Origin: Limnobacter sp. MED105
GTDB taxonomy: Bacteria; Pseudomonadota; Gammaproteobacteria; Burkholderiales; Burkholderiaceae_B
Length of the DNA: 64,000 bases
Reading direction: 5' to 3'
Assembly: GCF_000170915.1 (NCBI RefSeq)
Contig: NZ_ABCT01000008.1
Span: 1-64,000, forward strand
Shown here piece by piece: positions 42,170 through 53,617 of this stretch; positions within the stretch are counted from its first letter, which is position 1; each line of letters starts with the position of its first letter. A program made the position numbers and the translations under genes. The notes under the pieces were generated by a model, which was not told the origin of the DNA, made no database searches, and saw only the letters and a list, made by a program, of their open reading frames with translations.

Positions 42170-43009
42170 TTAAATCCACTTGGTCAGGTCAAAGCCTGCC
42201 ATCCACGCCAATGCACCCATGACCAGGCAAGGGCCAAAGGGGAATGCATCGGTTTTTTTCTTTCCGCGAATGGTTTGAATAATCAGGCCGAATACAATGC
42301 CGGATACAGAGGCAAACAACACCACGCTGAAAAGGGATGTGACTCCCAACCAAGCGCCAATTGCAGCCAACAGTTTGAAATCTCCGTAGCCCATGCCTTC
42401 TTTTCCTGTGGCCAGTTTGAAGAGTTGGTAGATTAGCCACAACACCAGATAACCCATGGCTGCCCCAGAGACCGCGCTGGCCAAAGGCACAAATTCGACA
42501 AAAAGGTTAAACAGCAAACCAGCCCACAACAGGGGTAGGGTAATGCTGTCGGGCAACAGGTAAGTGTCGAGGTCAATCAGTGCCAAAGCCAGCAGGCTGG
42601 CTGCAAATACCATCAAGGCCAAGGCCACAACGCCGGGTGGGTGAAGCAAGCCAATGGCCAGAAAAAGCCCCCCGCACAACAGTTCAACGACAGGGTAGCG
42701 CAAGGAGATCTTGCTTTTGCAATGATCACACTTACCCCGCAGAAGCAGGTAAGAAATCACGGGAATGTTATGCCAGGCTTTCAAAGGCGTTTTACAAGCC
42801 GGGCAATGGGACGCGGGCAGAAACAGGTTAAACCGCGGAAATTCCTCGGGCTCACGGCCCTGGGCTTCAGCAAGGTCTGCATCCCAGGCTCGTTGCATCA
42901 TGATGGGCAAGCGGTGGGCCACCACATTCAGAAACGAACCGATACAAAGCCCCAGCAGCACGCTTAGCACAAGCCATTGGGCTGGCTCCAAACCATTCAG
43001 TGCGGTCAA
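42170..43009 (-). CDS. pilD: prepilin peptidase / N-methyltransferase PilD
   Basis: A membrane aspartic peptidase that cleaves and N-methylates type IV prepilins, ~279 residues with about eight spans. The four cysteines at 69, 72, 94 and 97 form the cytoplasmic zinc site. One catalytic Asp is in LIDLDTYLLPD and the other in GYGDFKLLAAIGAW. I place the start at a TTG overlapping the pilC stop (TTGA), with GGGAG about 7 bases upstream. The longer frame lies in pilC and lacks similarity. Confidence 0.9.
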   Translation of the reverse strand: MTALNGLEPAQWLVLSVLLGLCIGSFLNVVAHRLPIMMQRAWDADLAEAQGREPEEFPRFNLFLPASHCPACKTPLKAWHNIPVISYLLLRGKCDHCKSKISLRYPVVELLCGGLFLAIGLLHPPGVVALALMVFAASLLALALIDLDTYLLPDSITLPLLWAGLLFNLFVEFVPLASAVSGAAMGYLVLWLIYQLFKLATGKEGMGYGDFKLLAAIGAWLGVTSLFSVVLFASVSGIVFGLIIQTIRGKKKTDAFPFGPCLVMGALAWMAGFDLTKWI

Positions 43010-44244
43010 ACAATGTCTCCCATATTGAAGATCGGCATGTACATGCCCACGATGAGCACGCCCACCAGTATGCCAATAATGCACATAATCATGGGCTCCA
43101 TGACGGTGGACAGTGTATCCACTTTGTCATCAAGATTGGTTTCATACTGATTGGCCAGTCGTTCCAGCATCGAGTCCATCCTGCCCGACTCCTCCCCAAT
43201 CCGAATCATCTGGATCGATTCTGGCGGAAACAGTCGACTGTTCTCCATGCTGTCGGAAACCCGACCACCCGAGGCAACGGCTTGCCGTATTTCAAGCGTG
43301 GCATCCTGAAAGCTTCGAATTTGGGACACACTGGCCACCGATTCCAGTGCTGAAGTAATCGGCACGCCCGAAGCGCTCAAGGTTGCGAAAGTGCGTGTCC
43401 AGCGTGCATGAACCGCGGTTTTCATCAGGTCGCCAACCAATGGCATTCGCAACAACAGAATGTCCATTGAGTTTTTGAATTTTTGATTTCGGCGATACAT
43501 TTGAAACAGGCTGTACATACCCAGGCCCATGCCGGCCAGCACCATCAACCCGTATTCCTGAAGAAAGTCGGAGGCTTGCAGCAGCAGCGTGGTGAGCAAA
43601 GGCAGCTCAGCATCAAACTGAGAGTAAATGGACTTGAACGAAGGCAGGACAAACAGCAACATGCCCACTGTGACACCAATTGCCACCAACACCACAATGC
43701 TTGGGTAAATCATGGCTTTGCGCACTTTTTGCCGAATTCGCAATGTTTTTTCAATGTGGGTGGCCAAACGCCCCAGTGCTGAGTCGAGTTCACCGGCGTT
43801 CTCGCCGGCGGCCAGGGTGTTACAAAACAGATTGTCGAAACAGCGTGGGTGTTTGCGCATGGCCTCGCTGAGTTTCAAGCCGCTTTCCACGTCAGCCCGA
43901 ATGGCTCTAACCACTGTTTGAATGGCTCTTTTGGATTTGCTGGTCATGCCGCCCGCAATCAAACCAAGGCTTTGCCCCAGCGGTACGCCTGACTGAATCA
44001 TGACCGCAAGCTGCCTGACAAACGAGGCCACCAAGACCAATTGGATATTGCTGCCAGTGTAGGGTTTGGCTTTTCGAAGTGAGCTGGCTTTGACACCTTG
44101 CCGGCTTAGCTGATAGCGGGCATGGTCAATTGACCTTGCCCTGATTTCGCCTGATCGGGCCTTTTGTGCTTTGCCTTTGGGTTTCTCTGTCCACAAAAAC
44201 AGCAAGTCCCCTGAAGGGGGTTTCTCTCTCAGGTTTGCATTCAT
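43006..44244 (-). CDS. pilC: type IV pilus inner membrane platform protein PilC
   Basis: A 412-residue protein of the T2SS F family, which couples the PilB ATPase to pilus assembly. There are two similar halves, each beginning with FVRQLAVMIQSGVPLGQ- and ARWTRTFATLSASGVPI-type segments, and three spans (LVAIGVTVGMLLFVLP, LMVLAGMGLGMY and the C-terminal MCIIGILVGVLIVGMYMPIF). It overlaps pilD by 4 bases and is 18 bases after pilB. Confidence 0.95.
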   Translation of the reverse strand: MNANLREKPPSGDLLFLWTEKPKGKAQKARSGEIRARSIDHARYQLSRQGVKASSLRKAKPYTGSNIQLVLVASFVRQLAVMIQSGVPLGQSLGLIAGGMTSKSKRAIQTVVRAIRADVESGLKLSEAMRKHPRCFDNLFCNTLAAGENAGELDSALGRLATHIEKTLRIRQKVRKAMIYPSIVVLVAIGVTVGMLLFVLPSFKSIYSQFDAELPLLTTLLLQASDFLQEYGLMVLAGMGLGMYSLFQMYRRNQKFKNSMDILLLRMPLVGDLMKTAVHARWTRTFATLSASGVPITSALESVASVSQIRSFQDATLEIRQAVASGGRVSDSMENSRLFPPESIQMIRIGEESGRMDSMLERLANQYETNLDDKVDTLSTVMEPMIMCIIGILVGVLIVGMYMPIFNMGDIV

Positions 44245-44262
44245 TGTGCGCTCGCAAGCAGA

Positions 44263-45960
44263 TTAATCGGCTTTTGTCGCGCCCAGAATTTCCTCGATGC
44301 TGGTGATGCCCAAGCGAACTTTGGCAACGCCCGATTCACTCATGCTGGCAATGCCCTCTTGGCGGGCAAGGCGCTCCATGTCGAGAGCAGATGCACCCGA
44401 AATGATGAGTTCCTGCATGGCCTCGGACACGGGTAACACTTCGTAAATCCCGGTGCGACCAGAGTATCCTGTGCCATTGCAGGCCTCGCAGCCCACCGCG
44501 CAGAAGGGTGTCCAATCCTCTTGGGGGACCTCTTTTAAAAGGCCTGAGGTGGTCAATGCCTGCAGCCCGAGCGGGTGCGGTGACTTACAACTGCAAAGTT
44601 TGCGCACCAGTCTTTGCGCAATAATAAGACTGACCGACGAGGCGATGTTGAAGGTTTCAACACCCATGTTTTTCAAGCGGATGATGGACGACACGGCGTC
44701 GTTGGTGTGCAAGGTGGACAGTACCTTGTGACCTGTTTGTGAGGCTTTGATTGAAATGTCTGCTGTTTCAAGATCCCGGATTTCGCCGACCATGATGACG
44801 TCGGGATCCTGACGCAGCAGGGCTCGCAAGGCCTTGGCAAAAGTCAGGCCGATCCGCTCGTTGATATTGACCTGGTTGATGCCCGGCAGATTGATTTCTG
44901 CGGGGTCTTCTACGGTGCTGATGTTGATGGAGTCGTTGTTCAGCATTTGCAGAAAGGTGTACAGGGAGACTGTTTTCCCGCTGCCAGTGGGCCCGGTGAC
45001 CAGAATCATGCCGTGTGGTTTTGCCAGGGCTTTTTCGACAGCCGTGCGCTGGGTCGTGTCAAACCCCAGTTGCTCAAGTTTTAGCAGCGATTTGCTGGAG
45101 TCGAGCAAACGCATCACAATTTTCTCACCAAACAAGGTGGGCAGGGTGCTGACCCGGAAGTCGATTTTGCGTTCATCGGCTCCGAGAGTGAGTCGGATTC
45201 GGCCGTCTTGGGGAACACGTGTTTCGGTGGTGTTCAGACGGCTCATAATCTTGATCCGAGCCGCAATTTTTGATTTGGCGGCCAGTGGGGGCTGTGAGGT
45301 TTCCTGAAGTACGCCGTCAATGCGGAATCGAACCCGGTAGCTTTTTTCATAGGGTTCAAAGTGGATGTCCGAGGCCCCTTTTTTCAGGGCATCACTCAGC
45401 ACTCGCTGAACGAACCGCACAATTGGAGCATCGTCGACGTCCGGTGAGGCTTCCTCATTGTTTGAATTGCCAGCGTCAGATTCAACCTCGGTCAGCAGGC
45501 CTTCATCCATGCCTTGAGAGGGATCATTTTTTTCGATGCGGCTAAGTAACTTGTCGTATTCAACCACGACAGGTTCCACCTGCAACTGGGTGCGAAACTT
45601 CAGTTGCTGAATGGTGCTGAGGTCAGTGGGGTCGGCCATGGCTACACTGAGCGAGCCGTGGCGGCGATTCAATACAAAAGCTTCCAGCCCCTTCTCAGCC
45701 TGAATCAAATCCGACTCAAGGCCTTCGCGGGTATCGTCAAACTGGCTGAGGTCAAGCAGAGGGTAGCCAAAATGCTGCGAAACGGTGCTGGCCAAAAGTT
45801 CGGCGCTCACCAATCCGTTGTTCACAATCCACTCGGCCACGGATCGGCCCTGGGCTTCCTCTGCCGTCAATTGCTCCAGCTGGGCGTTGTCCAGAATTCC
45901 TTTGGCGGTCAGTGCCCGCACAAGCCCCGAGCTTTTGACAATTGCACTACTGATGCTCAT
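44263..45960 (-). CDS. pilB: type IV pilus assembly ATPase PilB
   Basis: The extension motor, 565 residues. An N-terminal MshEN-type domain (~20-150) precedes the GspE-type ATPase with Walker A GPTGSGKT, the Asp box region DPDVIMVGEIRD and the HTNDA His box. A tetracysteine zinc motif (CSCKSPH, then CAVGCEACNGTG) is present. First gene of a pilB-pilC-pilD run; no pilin gene is in the window. Confidence 0.96.
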   Translation of the reverse strand: MSISSAIVKSSGLVRALTAKGILDNAQLEQLTAEEAQGRSVAEWIVNNGLVSAELLASTVSQHFGYPLLDLSQFDDTREGLESDLIQAEKGLEAFVLNRRHGSLSVAMADPTDLSTIQQLKFRTQLQVEPVVVEYDKLLSRIEKNDPSQGMDEGLLTEVESDAGNSNNEEASPDVDDAPIVRFVQRVLSDALKKGASDIHFEPYEKSYRVRFRIDGVLQETSQPPLAAKSKIAARIKIMSRLNTTETRVPQDGRIRLTLGADERKIDFRVSTLPTLFGEKIVMRLLDSSKSLLKLEQLGFDTTQRTAVEKALAKPHGMILVTGPTGSGKTVSLYTFLQMLNNDSINISTVEDPAEINLPGINQVNINERIGLTFAKALRALLRQDPDVIMVGEIRDLETADISIKASQTGHKVLSTLHTNDAVSSIIRLKNMGVETFNIASSVSLIIAQRLVRKLCSCKSPHPLGLQALTTSGLLKEVPQEDWTPFCAVGCEACNGTGYSGRTGIYEVLPVSEAMQELIISGASALDMERLARQEGIASMSESGVAKVRLGITSIEEILGATKAD

Positions 45961-46068
45961 AGATCAAGATCCTTGAAAGTGAACGGTTTGGATCAACAGT
46001 TGTATTGCCCAACTATGCGTATTCAGTATGTACTTATCAATCACCTAGGCGGATGTTTTTCGCGCGGA

Positions 46069-47061
46069 TCAAGTGTTGCGATTCACGGCAACATCGCACA
46101 GCACCGCCAGTGCTTCAGTATACGGGTTGCTGGTGAGTGATCCCAGGCGGGTTTTCGCCGAATCTGCCAGCGCCTGCGCCTTGTTGCGCGTGTAAGCCAG
46201 TGAGCCGGTTTGCTCTATGCTCGCCATAATGACGCTCACATCCTGGGTGCCGCCATTGGCAATCGCATCCCGAATTTGGTTTTGTACCTGTGGTTTGGCG
46301 TGCTGCATGGCGTGGATCAGGGGCAGGGTGGGTTTGCCTTCGCGAAGGTCGTCGCCCACATTTTTGCCCAAAGCTGCACTTTCTCCAGCGTAATCAAGTA
46401 CGTCATCGATCAGTTGAAACGCACTGCCTACTTCTGCGCCGAAACGGCCCAGGTTTGTGATCGCTTCCTTGCTCTGCCCGGTGACAATGCCCGCCAGTCG
46501 GCAGGAGGCTTCAAACAGCTTGGCAGTTTTAAAGTCGATGACCTGCATGTAGCGCGCTTCTGTGACATCGGGGTCTTTGCAGTTTAACAGTTGCAATACT
46601 TCGCCTTCGGCGATGGTGTTGGTGGCCTCTGACAGTACGTCCATGACATCCATCAAGCCAATTTTTACCATCATCTGAAACGAGCGGGAATACAGGAAGT
46701 CGCCCACCAGCACTGCAGCCGAGTTTCCGTACTCTGCATTCGCAGTCAGGCGGCCACGGCGCATGTCCGACTCATCGACCACATCATCGTGCAGTAGTGT
46801 GGCGGTGTGAATAAATTCAACAATTGCAGCCAATTCAATGGTTTGCTGCATTTGTTGCTGGGTTGCGCCCAAGGCCCGTGCGGTCAATATAACCAATGCG
46901 GGGCGCAACCGCTTTCCACCTGCATTGATAATGTAATCGCTGATCTGGTTGATCAGGCTGACCTCGGAATGCAGGCTGGTTCGAATGACCTGATCAAGTT
47001 GCTGCATGTCGGCCGCGATGGGGGACAACACACTTTTCACACTGGGAACTGGGCTGGGCAT
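46069..47061 (-). CDS. ispB: polyprenyl (octaprenyl) diphosphate synthase
   Basis: A trans-prenyltransferase of 330 residues that makes the side chain of ubiquinone. The first aspartate motif is LLHDDVVDESDMRRG and the second LIDDVLDY. GGKRLRPALV is typical. Product length (octaprenyl) is inferred from the family in betaproteobacteria. It diverges from rplU. Confidence 0.93.
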   Translation of the reverse strand: MPSPVPSVKSVLSPIAADMQQLDQVIRTSLHSEVSLINQISDYIINAGGKRLRPALVILTARALGATQQQMQQTIELAAIVEFIHTATLLHDDVVDESDMRRGRLTANAEYGNSAAVLVGDFLYSRSFQMMVKIGLMDVMDVLSEATNTIAEGEVLQLLNCKDPDVTEARYMQVIDFKTAKLFEASCRLAGIVTGQSKEAITNLGRFGAEVGSAFQLIDDVLDYAGESAALGKNVGDDLREGKPTLPLIHAMQHAKPQVQNQIRDAIANGGTQDVSVIMASIEQTGSLAYTRNKAQALADSAKTRLGSLTSNPYTEALAVLCDVAVNRNT

Positions 47062-47168
47062 GGGTTCACTGCATGTCGGGATGATTTATGTTGCGCTTAT
47101 TGTACTTGACGGTGTTTGCGAAAAGCCGCACCGGGTCAACAGAATGAACGCTGGATGATCACAAGGCT

Positions 47169-47197
47169 TTGACAACATTGCACTTTCCGAGCATAAT
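47169..47197 (+). promoter_or_regulatory. promoter of rplU-rpmA
   Basis: TTGACA at 47169-47174 and CATAAT at 47192-47197 with a 17-base spacer, identical in both hexamers to the rrn P1 promoter. The start point would be near 47204, giving a ~60-base leader. Confidence 0.8.
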
Positions 47198-47263
47198 TGC
47201 GGGCTATCCGAATTTTTTCGGGTTCATTAATTGAAAGTTAGTTTAAAGAAATAAGGGTCAACT

Positions 47264-47575
47264 ATGTACGCGGTCATAAAAACCGGCGGCAAGCAATACA
47301 AAGTTGCTGCTGGCGAAAAATTGAAAATAGAACAGATACCTGCTGACATTGGCCAAGAAATCTCTCTGAACGAAGTGCTTGCTTGCGGTAGCGGCGACAC
47401 AGTTAAAGTGGGTACTCCACTGGTTCAAGGGGCTTCGGTCACTGCAGTTGTTTTGGCACACGGTCGTCACGACAAAGTGAAGATCTTCAAGATGCGTCGT
47501 CGCAAGCACTACCAAAAGCGTCAAGGCCATCGCCAGAACTTCACTCAAATCCAGATCCAAGCCATCAACGCTTGA
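47264..47575 (+). CDS. rplU: 50S ribosomal protein L21
   Basis: 103 residues, starting [14 protein letters not shown], with [16 protein letters not shown] in the C-terminal half, both family signatures. It binds 23S rRNA near L20. It is cotranscribed with rpmA after 16 bases. Confidence 0.98.
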   Translation: MYAVIKTGGKQYKVAAGEKLKIEQIPADIGQEISLNEVLACGSGDTVKVGTPLVQGASVTAVVLAHGRHDKVKIFKMRRRKHYQKRQGHRQNFTQIQIQAINA

Positions 47576-47591
47576 TAGAGGAGAATGACTC

Positions 47592-47852
47592 ATGGCAAGT
47601 AAGAAAGGCGGCGGCTCTACGCGCAACGGACGTGACTCAGAAGCCAAGCGACTGGGTGTGAAGGTGTTTGGCGGTCAGGCAATCAATGCCGGCGGCATCA
47701 TCATTCGCCAACGCGGTACACGTTTTCATGCTGGCGACAACGTCGGCATGGGCAAAGATCACACATTGTTCGCCCTGACAGACGGTCAGGTGCAGTTCTC
47801 AGTGAAAGGCGCTCTGCGCCGCAAAACTGTGAGCGTGGTCAACGAGGGTTAA
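47592..47852 (+). CDS. rpmA: 50S ribosomal protein L27
   Basis: 86 residues, starting [16 protein letters not shown], whose N-terminal tail reaches the peptidyl transferase centre. [11 protein letters not shown] and [10 protein letters not shown] are conserved. AGAGGAGAA precedes the ATG. Confidence 0.98.
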   Translation: MASKKGGGSTRNGRDSEAKRLGVKVFGGQAINAGGIIIRQRGTRFHAGDNVGMGKDHTLFALTDGQVQFSVKGALRRKTVSVVNEG

Positions 47853-47886
47853 TCCTTCGTTTGCACCGCACACCGTGCTTGGTCCG

Positions 47887-47919
47887 ATAGCCCTGCATTG
47901 CAGGGCTATTTTCGTTTTT
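47887..47919 (+). terminator. terminator between rpmA and obgE
   Basis: A 10-base stem, ATAGCCCTGC with GCAGGGCTAT, a 3-base loop and a T-rich tail. It probably attenuates rather than blocks, since obgE usually shares the transcript in related bacteria. Confidence 0.8.
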
Positions 47920-47960
47920 GGACAGGTACATTCAAATTTAAAGTTAAAAGGCGCAGTTAG

Positions 47961-49100
<1,140 letters not shown>

Positions 49101-49105
49101 TTTTC

Positions 49106-50227
49106 GTGGCAGAGAAATCTCTGGCAAATCAACGTGTGGTGGTCAAAGTTGGCAGCTCGCTTGTTACCAAGGGTGGCAAGGGTGTGGACATGGAGTCCAT
49201 TCGTGCATGGGCGGCACAAATCGCGGAATTGACCAATCAAGGTTGTGAGGTGGTGCTGGTTTCTTCAGGCGCAATTGCCGAGGGCATGAAACGCCTGAAA
49301 TGGGCCAAACGCCCCAAAGAAATTCATGAGCTGCAAGCTGCTGCGGCGGTGGGGCAAATGGGTTTGGTACACGCCTACGAAATTTGCTTTGCTGAACATG
49401 GCCTGGTGTGTGCGCAAGTGTTGTTGACCCACGCAGATTTGGCCGATCGCGAACGCTACCTGAATGCACGTTCTACCCTGTATTCCTTGTTGGGCCACAA
49501 AGTAGTGCCCATCATCAATGAAAACGACACAGTCGTGACCGACGAAATTCGCTTTGGTGACAACGACACCCTGGGCGCACTGGTCACCAACCTGGTTGAA
49601 GCCGACACCTTGGTTATTTTGACCGACCAGGTTGGCCTGTACAGTGCCGACCCTCGCAAGAACCCTGACGCCAAATTCATTCATGAGGAAACTGCGGGCA
49701 ACCCCGAGCTTGAGAAAATGGCAGGTGGTGCGGGCAGCAGTGTGGGTACCGGCGGCATGATCACCAAGATTCTCGCAGCCAAACGTGCTGCAAGAAGTGG
49801 CGCGGCCACGGTCATTGCCAGCGGTCATGAGCCTAATGTGCTGGTTCGCCTGATGAAGGGTGAGCCGGTGGGCACTTACCTGAAAGCCCCACTGGGTCGC
49901 TTGGCGGCGCGAAAACAGTGGATGGCCGACCATTTGAAATTGAAAGGTTCGCTGTTGTTGGACGCAGGCGCGGCCGATGCTTTGCGCAAGAAAAAAGGCA
50001 GTTTGTTGCCCATTGGCGTAACAGGTTGCCAGGGCAATTTCCAGCGAGGTGACGTGGTAGCCTGCCTGAGCCCAGAGGGCGAGGAAGTGGCACGTGGCTT
50101 GGTAAATTATGCAGCCGCCGAGGTTAAAAAAATTGCCAAGCAACCCACCAGCGCGATAGAGTCCATCCTTGGTTATCTGGATGAACCTGAGTTGATACAC
50201 CGAGACAACATGGTGGTATTGGCCTGA
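49106..50227 (+). CDS. proB: glutamate 5-kinase
   Basis: First step of proline synthesis. The 373 residues comprise an amino acid kinase domain ([42 protein letters not shown]) and a C-terminal PUA domain (~280-360, [19 protein letters not shown]). Start is a GTG five bases after the obgE stop. No proA is adjacent. Confidence 0.97.
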   Translation: MAEKSLANQRVVVKVGSSLVTKGGKGVDMESIRAWAAQIAELTNQGCEVVLVSSGAIAEGMKRLKWAKRPKEIHELQAAAAVGQMGLVHAYEICFAEHGLVCAQVLLTHADLADRERYLNARSTLYSLLGHKVVPIINENDTVVTDEIRFGDNDTLGALVTNLVEADTLVILTDQVGLYSADPRKNPDAKFIHEETAGNPELEKMAGGAGSSVGTGGMITKILAAKRAARSGAATVIASGHEPNVLVRLMKGEPVGTYLKAPLGRLAARKQWMADHLKLKGSLLLDAGAADALRKKKGSLLPIGVTGCQGNFQRGDVVACLSPEGEEVARGLVNYAAAEVKKIAKQPTSAIESILGYLDEPELIHRDNMVVLA

Positions 50228-50258
50228 CACAACAAATTTGCAAGGAAGGAGTGGGCTG

Positions 50259-51119
50259 ATGGAGCTGTCGATGTGGAAAAACAGCGGGCAGTTTTTCGAC
50301 TGGGAAGGCCACTCCATCTTTGTGCAAGACACAGCGGCATCCAATAAACCAGTCTTGCTGCTTATTCATGGTTTTCCAACCGCCAGTTACGACTTTCATT
50401 TGCTGTGGCCTGATCTGGCCGAAACTCATCGTTTGATCGCATTCGACATGCTGGGCTATGGCTATTCCGACAAGCCGCGCACCTGGCAGCATTCCATTTT
50501 TAACCAGGCCGACATTGCAGAAGCATTGTTGAAAAGCAAAGGTGTGGATGAATGCACAATGATTACGCACGATGTGGGCGACACCGTGGGCCAGGAGTTG
50601 CTGGCCCGCCATGCTGAGGGAAAACTGGGTTTTCGCTTAAAGCGAGTGGTGATGCTGAACGGCGGCCTCTTCCCCGAAACACACCGAGCCATTCTGGTTC
50701 AAAAACTGCTCCTCAGTCCCTTCGGGTTTGTGTTCACCCGATTCATGAAAAAGGAAAAGCTGTCTGCCAGCCTGCGCAGCGTGTGCTCGGCGGGATTAAG
50801 CGATGCTGATATTGATGCGGCCTGGACGTTGATGGCCCACAAGAAAGGCAACTTGTGCATGCACCTGTTGATTCAGTACATGCGCGAAAGGCGCGAAAAC
50901 CGTGACCGTTGGGTAGAAGCCTTGCAAAAAGCCGACATGCCCTTTGCGTTGATTGATGGCGTTGAAGACCCGATTTCCGGCGAGCACATGGTGCAGCGCT
51001 TTGAAGAACTGGTACCCGGCAAACAAACCATTCGATTGGCAGGTTTGGGGCACTATCCACACCTGGAAGACGCTGCAAAAGTGTTGGGTGCATTGAAACC
51101 CCTGCTGGATAGGCAATAG
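50259..51119 (+). CDS. alpha/beta hydrolase, MEST/Peg1-like
   Basis: A 286-residue hydrolase. LLLIHGFPTASYDF is the oxyanion-hole region; the nucleophile position is Asp105 in the elbow THDVGDTVGQE, as in haloalkane dehalogenases and epoxide hydrolases. An acid in DGVEDPISG and His in GLGHYPHLED complete a triad. LNGGLFPETHR-ILVQKLLL closely resembles, from memory, vertebrate MEST (Peg1), whose substrate is unknown. The ATG at 50259 follows AAGGAAGGAG by 7 bases. It follows proB closely and may share its transcript. Confidence 0.85.
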   Translation: MELSMWKNSGQFFDWEGHSIFVQDTAASNKPVLLLIHGFPTASYDFHLLWPDLAETHRLIAFDMLGYGYSDKPRTWQHSIFNQADIAEALLKSKGVDECTMITHDVGDTVGQELLARHAEGKLGFRLKRVVMLNGGLFPETHRAILVQKLLLSPFGFVFTRFMKKEKLSASLRSVCSAGLSDADIDAAWTLMAHKKGNLCMHLLIQYMRERRENRDRWVEALQKADMPFALIDGVEDPISGEHMVQRFEELVPGKQTIRLAGLGHYPHLEDAAKVLGALKPLLDRQ

Positions 51120-51121
51120 AA

Positions 51122-51157
51122 TAAAAAAAACGCGAACCTGGTGGTTCGCGTTTTTTT
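51122..51157. terminator. bidirectional terminator between the hydrolase gene and rppH
   Basis: An 8-base stem, CGCGAACC with GGTTCGCG, and a TGGT loop, flanked by eight A on one side and seven T on the other, so it can work for both convergent genes. The rppH stop codon is in its T run. Confidence 0.9.
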
Positions 51158-51716
51158 ATGTCGACTCAGGTTTTTCTTGGGTTTCTTCGGTTTTAACAGC
51201 AGGCTCCCAGTGGTCGCCCCTAGGCAGTCGCCTTGGGTCATTTCTGGAAAACAGCAGTTTGGCCAACTCTCCCAATGCTTGTTTGTACACTTCCCGTTTG
51301 AAATCAATTACGTTTTCAAGTGGAACCCAATACTCGTTCCAACGCCAGGCATCAAATTCGGGGTGTTCAGTAGCCCGCAGGCTGACATCACAATCCCTTC
51401 CAACCAATTTCAGCAAAAACCAGATTTGTTTCTGGCCCTTGTAGCTTCCCCGCCATTCCCGTCGAATCCAGTGATCAGGCACGGTGTACCGCAGCCAATT
51501 CCTGGTTCTTCCTATAATTTCAACATGTTCTGGCAACAAGCCAACTTCTTCGTGGAGTTCCCGGTACATGGCTTGTTCAGGCGATTCACCATGTTTAATT
51601 CCGCCCTGCGGAAATTGCCAGGAATGTTCACGAATTCGCTTACCCCAAAAGACCTGCTTTCGGGAATTGGTCAAAATAATGCCGACGTTGGGACGGTAGC
51701 CTTCTTTATCAAGCAT
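51156..51716 (-). CDS. rppH: RNA pyrophosphohydrolase RppH
   Basis: A Nudix enzyme that removes pyrophosphate from mRNA 5' ends and triggers decay. It begins [15 protein letters not shown], as RppH proteins do, and has [17 protein letters not shown] and the Nudix REL-EE-GL core, then RNWLRY and GQKQIWFLL. The ATG at 51716 is chosen over 51779 on homology. About 186 residues with a short charged tail. It diverges from proS. Confidence 0.92.
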   Translation of the reverse strand: MLDKEGYRPNVGIILTNSRKQVFWGKRIREHSWQFPQGGIKHGESPEQAMYRELHEEVGLLPEHVEIIGRTRNWLRYTVPDHWIRREWRGSYKGQKQIWFLLKLVGRDCDVSLRATEHPEFDAWRWNEYWVPLENVIDFKREVYKQALGELAKLLFSRNDPRRLPRGDHWEPAVKTEETQEKPEST

Positions 51717-51856
51717 ACGCGCCCCGCAGATTTCTTTACAATTTAGAGTCATTATAAGCACCCGCCTGCGTTTGTACACCTAGGGTATCCGCGCTGCGAG
51801 CGGATAAAAGTACAATCGCAGTTCTAACCAATTCATTACTCACGAGTTTTTTGCAA

Positions 51857-53617
51857 ATGCGCGCCACCCAGTTTTTTTTGAATACCCTGAAAGAAGCCCC
51901 TGCTGACGCAGAAGTGATCAGCCATCAACTGATGATGCGGGCTGGAATGATCAAGCGCTTGGCCGGTGGCATTTACACCTACATGCCTGTGGGTCTGCGT
52001 TCAATTCGCAAAGTGGAAAATATTGTTCGCGAAGAAATGAACCGCGCTGGCGCGCTTGAGTTGCTGATGCCAGCCGTTCAGCCTGCCGAGCTGTGGCAGG
52101 AAAGCGGCCGTTGGGAAAAGTACGGCCCCGAGCTGTTGCGCATGAAAGACCGGCACGATCGTGATTATGTGATTGGCCCGACGCACGAGGAAGTGATCAC
52201 CGACGTGGTGCGCAAGGAAGTGAAAAGTTACCGACAACTGCCACTGAACCTGTACCAGATTCAAACCAAGTTTCGAGATGAAATTCGTCCCCGTTTTGGT
52301 GTGATGCGTGGTCGCGAATTCGTGATGAAAGACGCCTATTCTTTTGATCGCACGCAAGAAGCCGCCCTGAAAACCTATGATGTGATGTACGACGCTTACC
52401 GCCGTATCTTCACCCGCCTTGGTTTGAACTTCCGGGCTGTGAATGCAGACACCGGTTCAATTGGCGGCAACCGCAGCCACGAGTTTCATGTGATCGCCGA
52501 CACAGGTGAAGATGCAATTGCATACTGCCCCAGTTCAGACTATGCCGCCAACGTTGAATTGGCTGAGGCCGTGTGCACCGCGCAACGCCCAGTCGCCAGC
52601 AAGACCATGGACAAGGTACACACCCCCGGCAATTCGACCTGCGAAGCAGTAGCTGCGCAGTTGGGGCTGGCTTTGACCGCAACTGTTAAAAGTGTGGTGT
52701 TTGCCAATGAGTACCTGGAAAAAGATGAAACCAAGCCAGTCAAGAAGGTACAAATTGTATTGGCGTTGGTGCGCGGTGACCACGAGGTAAACGACATCAA
52801 GTTGGGCAAACTGGCGGGCGTTCAGGAACTGCGCCTGGCCACTGAAGCTGAAATTGTGGCTGCTTTTGGCACCCAACCAGGTTATTTGGGCCCAGTTGGC
52901 TTGTCGCCAGATGTGCGGGTGGTGGCTGACCGCAGCGTCGCCGCCATGGGTGATTTTGTATGCGGTGCCAACGCCGCAGACTATCACTACGCGGGCGTGA
53001 ATTGGGGGCGTGACTTACCCGAGCCCGAGGTGTCCGACATTCGAAATGTTGTTGAAGGCGATCCCTCGCCAGACGGCAAAGGTGTGCTGGCCATGTGTCG
53101 TGGTATTGAGGTGGGCCACGTGTTCTATTTGGGCACCAAGTACTCGGAAGCCCTGCAAGCCAAGTTTTTGGAAGAAAACGGCAAGCCAGCAGTGATTGAA
53201 ATGGGCTGCTATGGCATTGGTGTTACCCGTATTTTGGGTGCTGCCATTGAGCAAAATTTCGACGATCGCGGCATTATTTGGCCATTGAGCATAGCGCCTT
53301 TTGAAGTGGTCTTATGCCCAATCGGCTACAAGAAAAGCGACGAAGTGAAGGCGCAGGCCGACAAGCTTTATCAGATGCTGAAAGATGCTGGCGTGGATGT
53401 GATGCTGGACGACCGCGATGAGCGCCCAGGCGTGATGTTCGCAGATTGGGAGTTGATTGGCGTGCCGCTGCGGGTTACCTTGGGTGACCGTGGCCTGAAA
53501 GAGGGCAAAGTAGAGTTTCAGTCCCGCGATGGCAAGGTTGAAAAGCGCGATGTTGAAGTTGGGGAAATTTTTGAGCAGTTGTGTGTTGAGCTTGCCAGCA
53601 GGCAAGTCAGTTTGTAA
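51857..53617 (+). CDS. proS: prolyl-tRNA synthetase
   Basis: A 586-residue class II synthetase of the bacterial type with an editing (INS) domain inserted between motifs 2 and 3 (~230-390), followed by the catalytic core end ([10 protein letters not shown]) and the anticodon-binding domain. Motif 2 has the [17 protein letters not shown] segment. The ATG at 51857 ([15 protein letters not shown]) is used rather than a TTG two codons earlier. Confidence 0.97.
   Translation: MRATQFFLNTLKEAPADAEVISHQLMMRAGMIKRLAGGIYTYMPVGLRSIRKVENIVREEMNRAGALELLMPAVQPAELWQESGRWEKYGPELLRMKDRHDRDYVIGPTHEEVITDVVRKEVKSYRQLPLNLYQIQTKFRDEIRPRFGVMRGREFVMKDAYSFDRTQEAALKTYDVMYDAYRRIFTRLGLNFRAVNADTGSIGGNRSHEFHVIADTGEDAIAYCPSSDYAANVELAEAVCTAQRPVASKTMDKVHTPGNSTCEAVAAQLGLALTATVKSVVFANEYLEKDETKPVKKVQIVLALVRGDHEVNDIKLGKLAGVQELRLATEAEIVAAFGTQPGYLGPVGLSPDVRVVADRSVAAMGDFVCGANAADYHYAGVNWGRDLPEPEVSDIRNVVEGDPSPDGKGVLAMCRGIEVGHVFYLGTKYSEALQAKFLEENGKPAVIEMGCYGIGVTRILGAAIEQNFDDRGIIWPLSIAPFEVVLCPIGYKKSDEVKAQADKLYQMLKDAGVDVMLDDRDERPGVMFADWELIGVPLRVTLGDRGLKEGKVEFQSRDGKVEKRDVEVGEIFEQLCVELASRQVSL

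Noticed and set aside
47085-47150. Reverse-strand promoter for ispB
   Set aside because: A TACAAT-like -10 exists, but no -35 lies at a suitable distance.
49265-50344. 359-residue reverse-strand frame opposite proB
   Set aside because: It lies fully against proB and the start of the hydrolase gene and shows no recognisable family.
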